This document shows positions 23,899-31,778 of a DNA stretch of 42,764 bases, piece by piece. Source of the stretch: Treponema sp. (GTDB taxonomy: Bacteria > Spirochaetota > Spirochaetia > Treponematales > Treponemataceae). Below the pieces are notes generated by a model. That model was given only the letters and a program-made list of their open reading frames with translations, was not told the DNA's origin and searched no databases. The DNA is taken from the NCBI GenBank assembly GCA_016294035.1, contig JAEDCT010000021.1:1-42764 (forward strand). Direction: 5' to 3'. Numbering within the stretch: position 1 is the stretch's first letter; each line of letters begins with the position of its first letter. The position numbers and the translations under genes are program-made.

Positions 23899-25002
23899 AT
23901 GAAAAATTTATATGAACCAGGACAGCTTGTAGAAACTACAGTTGTTGCAATCAGCGGTGACACAGTGTTCATCGACCTTGGACTTAAGAGTGAAGGTTTT
24001 GTTGATGCTGCAGATTTTAAGGATGCAGATGGAAACGTAACAGTCAAGGAAGGCGATAAGATAAAGGTTTATTTTGTTGGTGGAAAGCATGAAGAACTCC
24101 ATTTCACAACAAAAATTGCCGGCAGCAAGACAAAGGGTGACAATTCAGTTTTTGAAAATGCATTCAAGAACGGCATTCCAGTTGAAGGAACAGTAAAGGG
24201 CGAAATTAAGGGCGGATTTGAAGTAATGCTCGGAACAACACGTGCATTTTGTCCTTACAGCCAGATGGGATATCGTCAGCGCAAGGAACCTTCTGAATAT
24301 GTTGGACAGCATCTTTCGTTCAGAATTGCAGAATACAAGAACGATGGAAAGAACATTGTAGTTTCAAACCGCGTTCTTCTTGAGGAACAGGCAAATGCAG
24401 AACTTGCTTCCCTTGCAGAAAAATACACTGTTGGAATGACAGTAACTGGAACTGTAAAGTCTATTGAATCTTATGGTGCTTTTATTGATCTTAATGGTTT
24501 CCAGGCACTTCTTCCGGTTTCTGAAATCAGCCGTTCACGTGTTTCAAATGTTGCTGATGTTCTCAAGGTTGGTCAGGAAGTTACCGCAAAAATCGTCAAG
24601 GCAGACTGGAAGCATGAGCGTGTTTCTCTTTCAACAAAAGAACTTGAAGCAGATCCATGGGATTTTGTTGCAGAAAAGTTCAGTGTTGGTGATAAGATAG
24701 AAGGAAAGATCAGCCGTGTTGCAGATTTTGGTGTGTTTGTAAATCTTGCAGACGGAGTTGATGGTCTTGTCCACATTTCAAAGCTCAACGTTGAGCGCAA
24801 TACAAATCTCAAGAAAGTTTTCAACCCTGGGGATGTTCTTCCGGTTATTATTGAAAAAATTAATACTGAAGAAAAGCGTATTTCTTTGAGTACTGTTGTT
24901 TCAAATGAAGAGCAGGATAATGCCTACGAGTATATGTCATCACACAAGGATGATGACGATGGAGAAACATACAATCCCTTTGCAGCACTTTTGAAGAAAT
25001 AG
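23899..25002 (+). CDS. S1 RNA-binding domain protein (ribosomal protein S1-like, four repeats)
   Basis: 367 residues with four consecutive S1/OB repeats at about 5-75, 95-160, 180-250 and 265-335. The third and fourth are the most typical (GTVKSIESYGAFIDLNGFQALLPVSEIS; GKISRVADFGVFVNLADGVDGLVHISKL). A short acidic tail DDDDGE ends the protein. It binds RNA in the cytoplasm, either as the translation-initiation protein S1 or as an S1-like paralogue; treponemes usually carry a separate, longer S1, so the rpsA symbol is not given. It meets the NUDIX gene tail-to-tail with zero spacing. Confidence 0.88.
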   Translation: MKNLYEPGQLVETTVVAISGDTVFIDLGLKSEGFVDAADFKDADGNVTVKEGDKIKVYFVGGKHEELHFTTKIAGSKTKGDNSVFENAFKNGIPVEGTVKGEIKGGFEVMLGTTRAFCPYSQMGYRQRKEPSEYVGQHLSFRIAEYKNDGKNIVVSNRVLLEEQANAELASLAEKYTVGMTVTGTVKSIESYGAFIDLNGFQALLPVSEISRSRVSNVADVLKVGQEVTAKIVKADWKHERVSLSTKELEADPWDFVAEKFSVGDKIEGKISRVADFGVFVNLADGVDGLVHISKLNVERNTNLKKVFNPGDVLPVIIEKINTEEKRISLSTVVSNEEQDNAYEYMSSHKDDDDGETYNPFAALLKK

Positions 25003-25482
25003 TTATAAAGGTTTTCCGTTGAGGATTGCCTTTTCCAGTGAACCGTTCTTGTATTCCAGTTTAAGGGAAAAGAACGGTTCATTTTTTTCTATCAAATCAA
25101 GAAAAATATAGTCACCTTCCCAGAAATTCAATTTTTTCATGTCAGCTTTTTTTACCCATTCAAGTTTTCCTTCGTCACAATCAATCATGGTTCCGGAAAA
25201 ATCTGAGCTGGTGTAAAGGCACATGTATTCGTACATTTTTTCACCGGAATCATGGCTGACAAAAGTAACAATCCCTCTGAACTGGTATGAATTCAGCTTT
25301 AGCCCTGTTTCTTCAAATACTTCACGCACTAGACATTCATCCGGGCTTTCAAAATCCTCAAAATGTCCGCCAACTCCAATCCATTTGTCTTTGTTAATGT
25401 CGTTTTGTTTTTTGATTCTGTGAAGTAACAGGTAGGAATCGTTTTTTTCAAGATAGCATAGTGTTGTAAGTTTGCTTTTCAT
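25003..25482 (-). CDS. NUDIX hydrolase, MutT/8-oxo-dGTP diphosphatase-like
   Basis: 159 residues. A full Nudix box is present: G-x5-E-x7-R-E-V-x-E-E-T-G-L in GHFEDFESPDECLVREVFEETGL, at about residues 38-60, preceded by NDINKDKWIGVGG as in 8-oxo-dGTP diphosphatases. Such enzymes clean oxidised nucleotides from the pool, but Nudix substrates are hard to predict. Its stop codon touches that of the S1-domain gene. No separate terminator is seen between them. Confidence 0.88.
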   Translation of the reverse strand: MKSKLTTLCYLEKNDSYLLLHRIKKQNDINKDKWIGVGGHFEDFESPDECLVREVFEETGLKLNSYQFRGIVTFVSHDSGEKMYEYMCLYTSSDFSGTMIDCDEGKLEWVKKADMKKLNFWEGDYIFLDLIEKNEPFFSLKLEYKNGSLEKAILNGKPL

Positions 25483-25508
25483 GTTAATTCTCTCTTTGGA
25501 TTCTGGAC

Positions 25509-25543
25509 AAAAAAAAAGACTTCAAGCAAAAACCTGAAGTCTT
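25509..25543 (-). terminator. terminator after tRNA-Val
   Basis: Stem GACTTCA (25518-25524) / TGAAGTC (25535-25541). On the minus strand a nine-T tail follows. Confidence 0.85.
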
Positions 25544-25544
25544 A

Positions 25545-25618
25545 TGGGCGGTGAGAGGATCGAACTCCCGACATTCTGGGTGTAAACCAGACGCTCGTAC
25601 CAGCTGAGCTAACCGCCC
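25545..25618 (-). tRNA. tRNA-Val (anticodon TAC)
   Basis: The minus strand gives a full cloverleaf of 74 nt: acceptor GGGCGGT pairing with ACCGCCC plus discriminator A, D-arm GCTC-AGCTGGTAC-GAGC, anticodon stem TCTGG/CCAGA with loop TTTACAC (anticodon TAC, reads GTA), and T-arm with GTTCGAT. CCA is not encoded. Confidence 0.95.
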
Positions 25619-25630
25619 GTTGATGAGAAT

Positions 25631-25659
25631 AATGTATCATTTTTGAGTATTTGTGTCTA
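25631..25659 (-). promoter_or_regulatory. promoter of tRNA-Val
   Basis: Minus strand TAGACA (25659-25654), 17-bp spacer, TACATT (25636-25631), 12 bases upstream of the mature tRNA 5' end. Confidence 0.5.
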
Positions 25660-25730
25660 GATATAATAATAAAATTTTGCTACATTGGAAAAAATCGACA
25701 TTTGATGTTCATGACAGGAGATTTAAAAAA

Positions 25731-28157
25731 ATGCAGTATGGTTTTTTTGATGATGAGGCAATGGAATATGTTGTTACTCGTCCAGACACACCAACATCTT
25801 GGAGCAATTATCTTGGTTCAACAGAGTATGGTGCAGTAATTACAAACAATGCGGGTGGATACGGGTTTTACAAGTCAGGTGCACAGGGAAGATTCATGAG
25901 ACTCAGATTTAATTCTGTTCCAATGGATCAGCCTGGACGTTATTTTTATATTCGTGACATGGAATCAAAGGATTACTGGTCAGCATCATGGCAGCCAGTA
26001 GGAAAACCACTTGATAAGTACAAGACAATTTGTCGCCATGGAACTGCTTATTCAATATTCGAGACTGAATATGAGGGAATCAAGAGTGAGGCAAAATACT
26101 ATGTTCCTCTTGGACAGCTGTTTGAATACTGGAGACTTAAGCTTACAAATACTGGTTCAAAGCCAAGAAAGCTTCGTGCATTCAGCTATTGTGAATTTTC
26201 AAACCAGTGGAATACAACTCAGGATCAGGTAAACCTTCAGTATTCTATTTTCATCGTTAAGGGTGAAAAGGCAACTGAAAACATGCTTCGCTGTACAATT
26301 CATGAAAATCTTTATCTTCAGCATCAGAAGGATCCTTCAGTCGGTGATTACATGAGTGAATGGGTAGCTTTGGTTGGAGCTCCAATGACAGGTTATGATA
26401 CAAACCGCCAGTCATTTATTGGAACTTATGGAAGCTACAAGGAACCAGAAGCAGTTGTAAAGGGTTCATGTACAAATTCAGATGCCTTTGGTGATTCACT
26501 TTGTGGCTCGGTTCAGGCTGACATTGAACTGGCTCCTGGAGAAACAAAGGAAATCATGGTTCTTCTTGGAATAGGTGATGCAAACAACGTAGGAGAAAAG
26601 ACTCTTAAGGAATTCGGTAATTTTGCAAGAGCTGATGAGGAATTCGACAAGCTTGTTAAGAACTGGCACGCAAAGCTGGACAGCTTCAAGGTAAATACAC
26701 CAGATGAAGATATCAACCATACAATCAATATGTGGGGACTTTATAACTGTCTCATTACATTTGCATGGTCTCGTGCAGCATCTCTGGTTTATAATGGAGA
26801 ACGCGATGGACTTGGTTACCGTGATTCAGTTCAGGATATTCTTGGTGTTTCGGCAGCAATTCCAGAAGAAGCAGAGGAGAGACTTGTTCGCCTCTTGAGC
26901 GGTCAGTTTTCACATGGCGGCGCTCTTCCTGTTATTTCCAAGGATTTTGTTGCAGGTAAGCAGAAAATGATTCCGGCAGAGGAATTCCGTTCCGATGACT
27001 GTCAGTGGTTCTTCAATGCAGTTCCTTGTTTTGTAGCAGAAACAGGTAAGTTTGATTTCTATAACCGTATTGTTCCATATGCAGACCAGGGAGAAGCTAC
27101 TGTTTATGGTCACCTTAAGCAGGCTCTATTGTTCAACCTTGAAAGGATGGGGGCAAATGGCCTGCCTTGTGGACTTCTTGCTGACTGGAACGACTGTCTT
27201 AAGCTTGGTTATCACGGGGAATCTCTTTTTGTTGCTTTCCAGCTTAGAATTGGTCTTACAACATACGCTGATATTTCAACTCGTCTTGGAAAAGAAGATG
27301 AAGCAAAGTGGGCACTTGCAGAACGCGACAAGCTTGATGCAAATATTCAGAAGAAATGCTGGGATGGAAAGTGGTTTGTTTGGGCAATTGCAGAAGACGG
27401 AACAGTTTACGGAACACACACAATCGAAGAAGGTCAGATTTACTTTAATACTCAGGTTTGGGCAGTTATGTCCGGGGCTGCAACTCCAGAGCAGATGAAG
27501 GAATGTCTTGAAAGTGTAAAGGAAAAACTTGCAACTCCATATGGACTTATGCTTTGTGCTCCACCATTTATCTATGCAAGCCGAAACATCATGACATCTG
27601 TGGTTTATCCTGCAGGTATCAAGGAAAATGCAGGTATCTTCAATCATACTCAGGGTTGGGGTGTAATTGCAGAAATAATGCGCGGAAACGGAGACCAGGC
27701 TTACGAATATCTTAAAGCTGCTCTTCCTGCTGCATATAACACAAAGGCAGAAATTCGTCAGAGTGAACCATACGTAATTGGTCAGACAACATATTCAACT
27801 TATAGTCCACGTGCAGGAAACACAAGAGTATCATGGCTTTCTGGTGCTGCTACATGGAACTATTATTCAATCACACAGTACATGCTTGGAATTCGTCCCC
27901 AGTACAATGGCCTTTTGATTGATCCATGTGTAAAGAAAGATTGGGATGGGTTTACAGTTGAACGCCGCTGGAGAAACAAGCAGCTTCACATAGAAGTAAA
28001 GAATCCTCAGCATGTAAACAAGGGAATTGAATATATTGAAGTTGATGGAAAGCGCATTGACTCAACAGTAATTCCTGCTGATTCACTAACAAACGGTAGT
28101 AAAATCGTTGCTTACATGGGAAAGAATGCTCTTCCTGTAACTAACGAACGTTTGTAA
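25731..28157 (+). CDS. cellobiose phosphorylase (GH94)
   Basis: 808 residues. It cleaves cellobiose with phosphate to glucose-1-phosphate and glucose in the cytoplasm, saving one ATP. Seen: the GH94 N-terminal beta-sandwich (YGFFDDEAMEYVVTRPDTPTSWSNYLGSTEYG), GERDGLGYRDSVQDILG, the catalytic general-acid Asp in LLADWNDCLKLGYHGES, the tail NHTQGWGVIAEIMRGNGDQAYEYLKAALP and RVSWLSGAATWNYYSITQYMLGI. Length matches cellobiose phosphorylases rather than the much longer cyclic glucan synthases. ATG 25731 has CAGGAG ten bases upstream; an in-frame start 26 codons earlier lacks support. No sugar transporter or regulator is adjacent. The last codons contain the 15-bp repeat. Confidence 0.93.
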   Translation: MQYGFFDDEAMEYVVTRPDTPTSWSNYLGSTEYGAVITNNAGGYGFYKSGAQGRFMRLRFNSVPMDQPGRYFYIRDMESKDYWSASWQPVGKPLDKYKTICRHGTAYSIFETEYEGIKSEAKYYVPLGQLFEYWRLKLTNTGSKPRKLRAFSYCEFSNQWNTTQDQVNLQYSIFIVKGEKATENMLRCTIHENLYLQHQKDPSVGDYMSEWVALVGAPMTGYDTNRQSFIGTYGSYKEPEAVVKGSCTNSDAFGDSLCGSVQADIELAPGETKEIMVLLGIGDANNVGEKTLKEFGNFARADEEFDKLVKNWHAKLDSFKVNTPDEDINHTINMWGLYNCLITFAWSRAASLVYNGERDGLGYRDSVQDILGVSAAIPEEAEERLVRLLSGQFSHGGALPVISKDFVAGKQKMIPAEEFRSDDCQWFFNAVPCFVAETGKFDFYNRIVPYADQGEATVYGHLKQALLFNLERMGANGLPCGLLADWNDCLKLGYHGESLFVAFQLRIGLTTYADISTRLGKEDEAKWALAERDKLDANIQKKCWDGKWFVWAIAEDGTVYGTHTIEEGQIYFNTQVWAVMSGAATPEQMKECLESVKEKLATPYGLMLCAPPFIYASRNIMTSVVYPAGIKENAGIFNHTQGWGVIAEIMRGNGDQAYEYLKAALPAAYNTKAEIRQSEPYVIGQTTYSTYSPRAGNTRVSWLSGAATWNYYSITQYMLGIRPQYNGLLIDPCVKKDWDGFTVERRWRNKQLHIEVKNPQHVNKGIEYIEVDGKRIDSTVIPADSLTNGSKIVAYMGKNALPVTNERL
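28139..28154 (+). repeat. AACTAACG-AACGTTTG motif, copy 3 (variant)
   Basis: AACTAACGAACGTTTG overlaps the last codons of the phosphorylase gene. It differs from the consensus only at the two central bases (AA for TT). Confidence 0.5.
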
Positions 28158-28178
28158 AACTCGGTAAATTGTTGATTT

Positions 28179-28210
28179 TACGGGGGCTGTAAAGGTCCCC
28201 GTATTTTGTT
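28179..28210 (+). terminator. terminator after the cellobiose phosphorylase gene
   Basis: Perfect 7-bp stem TACGGGG (28179-28185) / CCCCGTA (28197-28203) followed by TTTTGTTT. Confidence 0.85.
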
Positions 28211-28227
28211 TAAGGTCAAAAAATAAT

Positions 28228-28242
28228 AACTAACGTTCGTTT
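28228..28242 (+). repeat. AACTAACGTTCGTTT motif, copy 4
   Basis: Exact consensus copy immediately before the ribosome site of the NhaC-type antiporter gene, in the position of an operator or 5' leader element. It pairs with copy 3 across the terminator hairpin. Confidence 0.6.
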
Positions 28243-28253
28243 GGGGGGTGAAA

Positions 28254-29579
28254 ATGACAAAAAGTAATCCGATGGCTTTACTGCCCATTGGTGTATTTGT
28301 TGCGGTTTATCTGGGACTGGGAGTCATCTTTGAATATGTAATGCACATTCCCATGGGATTTTATAATATCCCTATTGTAGTGGCATTTTTGATTTCGATT
28401 TTTGTAGGACTTTTGCAGAACCGCAAAGTAAGTCTTGATGAAAAGCTTGATATAATGGCTCATGGACTGGCAGACAGAAACATCATTACAATGCTTTTGA
28501 TTTTCGTAACGGCTGGGGTTTTTGTTGGTGTTGTGGGAAGAAGCAGTGCGGAAAGCGTTGCTTACTGCATGCTGTCGATTTTTCCGCCGAAGTTTGCAGT
28601 GGCAATTCTTTTTGTTGTTTCCTGCTTTGTTTCAACAGCAATGGGAACTTCTGTTGGTACAATTACTTTGATCACTCCAATTGCATGTGCAGTTGCCCAG
28701 ACTTCTGGATTTTCTCTTCCTCTGTGTGTTGGATCAGTTATGGGAGGAGCAATGTTTGGAGACAATCTTTCATTTATTTCAGATACAACTATTGCAGCAT
28801 GTAATGGTCAGGGTGTAGAGATGAAAGATAAGTTTAGGGAAAATTTCAGGATTGCACTTCCTGCGGCTATGGTTGCATTGATCATTATTCTTGTTGTTTC
28901 CATGAGATCGGATATTCAGGGATCAATTTCAAAAGATTATTCACTTTTAGAAATTCTTCCATATATTCTCGTTCTTATTGGTGGCATCGTTGGAATCAAT
29001 GTTCTGGTTGTTCTTCTTGTTGGAATTATTTCTGGTGCTGTCATTGTAATTGCAACTGGTAAACTCACTGCATTTGAACTTGTTGGAAATATGGGTTCAG
29101 GGGCAGCAGGAATGTTTGAAACATGTATGGTAGCCGTTTTTGTTGCAGCAATGTGTGCAGTAATTCGTGAAAATGGTGGATTTGAAGCATTGCTCAATGG
29201 CGTCAGAAAGACATTCAGGGGAAATAAAAATGGTCAGCTTGGAATTGGACTTCTGGTTGGAGTAATGGATATTGCAACTGCAAACAATACTGTTGCTATT
29301 GTTATGGCAAATCCAATTGTAAAGGAAATTTCCGAGGATTATGAGATTACCCCAAAAAAGACGGCTTCTCTTCTTGATACATTTTCTTGTGTAATGCAGG
29401 GTATTATCCCTTATGGTGCACAGATGCTTGTTGCCATTGCAGCTGTTGATAAGATGGGTGGAAAAGCATCAGCATTTGAAATTATACCAAATCTTTATTA
29501 TCCATTCCTGCTTCTGATAAGTCTTCTTGTGTTTATTTATATTGTTCCTGAGAAAAAAAGTAACAGGAAGATTAATTAA
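28254..29579 (+). CDS. NhaC-type Na+/H+ antiporter family protein
   Basis: 441 residues with about eleven to twelve membrane segments. The family hallmark is GSVMGGAMFGDNLSFISDTTIAACNGQGVEMKDKF (about 160-195), plus STAMGTSVGTITLITPIA and MDIATANNTVAIVMANPI. Related proteins exchange Na+ for H+ or an organic anion couple such as malate/lactate; the exact ions are unknown. ATG 28254 follows a run of six G; a GTG two codons earlier overlaps this site and is less likely. It lies 96 bases after the phosphorylase, beyond a terminator, so it is probably a separate transcript with copy 4 of the repeat in its leader. Confidence 0.87.
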   Translation: MTKSNPMALLPIGVFVAVYLGLGVIFEYVMHIPMGFYNIPIVVAFLISIFVGLLQNRKVSLDEKLDIMAHGLADRNIITMLLIFVTAGVFVGVVGRSSAESVAYCMLSIFPPKFAVAILFVVSCFVSTAMGTSVGTITLITPIACAVAQTSGFSLPLCVGSVMGGAMFGDNLSFISDTTIAACNGQGVEMKDKFRENFRIALPAAMVALIIILVVSMRSDIQGSISKDYSLLEILPYILVLIGGIVGINVLVVLLVGIISGAVIVIATGKLTAFELVGNMGSGAAGMFETCMVAVFVAAMCAVIRENGGFEALLNGVRKTFRGNKNGQLGIGLLVGVMDIATANNTVAIVMANPIVKEISEDYEITPKKTASLLDTFSCVMQGIIPYGAQMLVAIAAVDKMGGKASAFEIIPNLYYPFLLLISLLVFIYIVPEKKSNRKIN

Positions 29580-29582
29580 AAA

Positions 29583-29674
29583 AAAAATGGGGCTGTTCCC
29601 CAGGTATATTTTGCGGCGGTTTTGAGAGTCTCAATGACCGCTACAAAGTAAACTTTTTGGGCAGCCCCATTTTT
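29583..29674. repeat. 92-bp inverted-repeat element (bidirectional terminator or MITE remnant)
   Basis: Perfect 13-bp terminal inverted repeats: AAAAATGGGGCTG (29583-29595) and CAGCCCCATTTTT (29662-29674). Inside, CCC pairs with GGG to lengthen the stem, and a second hairpin GCGGT...TTGAG-agt-CTCAA...ACCGC occupies the centre. It lies between convergent genes and can terminate both. The end AACTTTTTGGGCAGCCCC resembles insertion-sequence termini. Confidence 0.6.
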
Positions 29675-29686
29675 GGTTAGGTTTTT

Positions 29687-30001
29687 TTAGAAACCAAAGT
29701 TCATTGTTGATGTCTGGTTAGAAAGTTTCTGTGCTGCTTCTGCATAGCGGAGTGAAAGTTTTGAAAACTGAGTTGCTTCCTGAATTGTAAGTTCGCTCTG
29801 AACCTTTTCAAGTGCTTCTGAAGCTTCAACTGCCTTTAGCTGTGCATCCATGAGAGATGTGAGATTGTTATTCTTTGCAGCTTTTTCCATTGCAACGACA
29901 GCATTTTCATATGCTTTTAGAGCTTTTGTTGCTTCTGGTGATGCAAATGCAAGAACAGAAGTAAGTGCCAGTGCCGAAACAATCATGATTAGTTTTTTCA
30001 T
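29687..30001 (-). CDS. small exported helical protein
   Basis: A 104-residue protein with a clear Sec signal peptide (MKKLIMIVSALALTSVLAFA, cleavage before SPEA). The mature part of about 84 residues is almost wholly helical and Ala/Glu/Lys-rich, with heptad-like spacing (ALKAYENAVVAMEKAAKNN...KAVEASEALEKVQSEL), then a Gln/Ser tail. It has no lipobox, so it is probably periplasmic. No family recognised. ATG 30001 is chosen because GGAG lies six bases upstream; an in-frame start four codons earlier would overlap that site. Divergent from the diguanylate cyclase gene, with a 21-bp palindrome between them. Confidence 0.75.
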   Translation of the reverse strand: MKKLIMIVSALALTSVLAFASPEATKALKAYENAVVAMEKAAKNNNLTSLMDAQLKAVEASEALEKVQSELTIQEATQFSKLSLRYAEAAQKLSNQTSTMNFGF

Positions 30002-30027
30002 TGTATTCTCCAAATAAATTGATAATT

Positions 30028-30048
30028 AATGTTATATAATATAACATT
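30028..30048. promoter_or_regulatory. 21-bp palindrome in a divergent promoter region
   Basis: Perfect 10-bp arms AATGTTATAT (30028-30037) and ATATAACATT (30039-30048) around a single A. It contains -10-like TATAAT on the plus strand and TATTAT on the minus strand, so a bound protein would block both genes. Confidence 0.5.
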
Positions 30049-30074
30049 GAGGCCAGAATAAGGAAAGTATTTCT

Positions 30075-31775
30075 TTGATAAAAAAAGGGCGTCTGGAAAA
30101 CGTAAAATTAGGCTACGTTTTCGCAATATTACTATTTTTTCTCCTGGTGCTGTGGTCATTGTTTGCATCTTTAAAGAATTATCTTGGTGAAAGATATTCT
30201 ATATATAATGATCATTTTGAAGTTAAGGTGAATGATGTTGTTTTTTCAGATGTGAGTTTGTCGGACTTTGTTCTGGTTGATCAGCCAAGAAAAACCATAG
30301 TTGAAATTACAAATAAGATTCCAGATTATATGAATCGTGATTATACTTTGCTTCCTTGCTATTATCTTTGCAGCGTTGAGGCTTTTGTTGATGGTAAGTT
30401 GATTTATAGTGCCGGAGTTAAAGAAGTTGAAAACAATGAGATGTTTGGCTGCGGATATCATTTTATGAATCTTCCTGAAGGATGTGGCGGAAAAACACTC
30501 AAAATCAGGCTTGTGGCAAATGAACCAAAAACTGTGTTCAATATTGGGTCAATAAAGGCATGTCCATCTTCAAAGGTATATTTGTATTTCTTTCAGGAAA
30601 ATTTCTATGCAATCTTTACAAGCATCCTTCTGATATTTGTTGGATTGCTTTCAACAATTTGTTCTATCGTGATGATGATCAGGGACAGAAGTTTTTACAG
30701 GCTTCTTCTCATAGGCATTTTTTCACTAGGAACCGGAATCTGGACATTCTTTTACTATCAGGTTAACCAGCTTTTTTCAGATGATATTACATTCGGAACA
30801 ACAGTTGAATATGTTTCTTTATATCTGACAGTTATTTCTTTTGGACTTCTGATCCTTTTTTCGCGACGATATGAAAAATCCTGGAGACTCAATTTACTGA
30901 AAATCAATGTGGCAGTGCTTGCTGTATTCGTGCTGGTTTGTTTTATCCTGCATTTTGTGAATATATTGAGAATTCCATACACACTGCCAGTGTTTCATGT
31001 TTTGACATTGTTCTACATAGTGACAATTTGTCTTGCCGGTTATTTCAAGATTAAGCTTAAGTCATATTCAAGGCGCTATATGGTTATACTTGGAATAATC
31101 ATGAGTGTTTCCCTTGTCCTGGAAATAATAAGACACAATGTTTTGAAATATGTATATCCAAATTCTGTGTTCCTGAGCACAAGCTTTATACCAATTTCTT
31201 CCCTGGTTTCAGTAGTTATTTTCTTCATGAGTTTTATGGCCCATATGTATGAAATGGCTTTGTCACGAAGAGAAAAAGAAGTTCTTACAGATATGGCATT
31301 TAATGATCCCCTGACTGGATTTTATAACCGCGCCAAATATGTGAAGGATGTGGAAGAGTTTGTGAATTCTAAAAAGTATTTTGCAATGGTTAATTGTGAT
31401 GTAAATGGCCTTAAGTATGTAAATGATAAATTCGGGCATAGAGCAGGAGATGAATTGCTTAAGTCTTTTTCTGAATGTCTCAGGGAATGTGTTCCTGCAA
31501 ATGCAAGATGTTATAGAATGGGTGGAGATGAATTCATGGTTCTTGTTGCGGATTCAACCCAAATGGAAGTAAATCTGGCCATGGAGAATCTTGTGAAGCA
31601 CGAAAGGGAAATTTCAGAAGGGAAGGAATATGTTGTGGAAGCATCCTATGGGGTTGCTTTTAGCAATGAGGTTCCTGATTGCAATCCTCAGAAATTGTAT
31701 ACACTTGCCGATAAGAAAATGTACGAGATGAAAACTAAATGTCACTCTTCAAGACGTGGCAAAACAGAGGTATAG
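30075..31775 (+). CDS. membrane diguanylate cyclase (GGDEF)
   Basis: 566 residues. After a first membrane segment (about 12-32), an extracytoplasmic region of about 130 residues (beta-rich, DUF/7TMR-DISM-like) is followed by seven hydrophobic segments between about 175 and 395. A GGDEF domain then begins at DMAFNDPLTGFYNRAKYV and contains FAMVNCDVNGLKYVNDKFGH and the intact active site RMGGDEFMVL. It should make cyclic-di-GMP in response to an external signal. No EAL domain is present and the RxxD inhibitory site is not evident. TTG start with AAGGAAAG upstream. hisB starts 3 bases after its stop. Confidence 0.87.
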   Translation: MIKKGRLENVKLGYVFAILLFFLLVLWSLFASLKNYLGERYSIYNDHFEVKVNDVVFSDVSLSDFVLVDQPRKTIVEITNKIPDYMNRDYTLLPCYYLCSVEAFVDGKLIYSAGVKEVENNEMFGCGYHFMNLPEGCGGKTLKIRLVANEPKTVFNIGSIKACPSSKVYLYFFQENFYAIFTSILLIFVGLLSTICSIVMMIRDRSFYRLLLIGIFSLGTGIWTFFYYQVNQLFSDDITFGTTVEYVSLYLTVISFGLLILFSRRYEKSWRLNLLKINVAVLAVFVLVCFILHFVNILRIPYTLPVFHVLTLFYIVTICLAGYFKIKLKSYSRRYMVILGIIMSVSLVLEIIRHNVLKYVYPNSVFLSTSFIPISSLVSVVIFFMSFMAHMYEMALSRREKEVLTDMAFNDPLTGFYNRAKYVKDVEEFVNSKKYFAMVNCDVNGLKYVNDKFGHRAGDELLKSFSECLRECVPANARCYRMGGDEFMVLVADSTQMEVNLAMENLVKHEREISEGKEYVVEASYGVAFSNEVPDCNPQKLYTLADKKMYEMKTKCHSSRRGKTEV

Positions 31776-31778
31776 AAA

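Noticed and set aside
28139..28242. Paired repeats around the hairpin considered as ends of a mobile element
   Set aside because: The copies overlap coding sequence and the interior differs completely from the other pair at 5567-5683, apart from also holding a terminator. No target duplication is visible, so only a repeat or operator is annotated.
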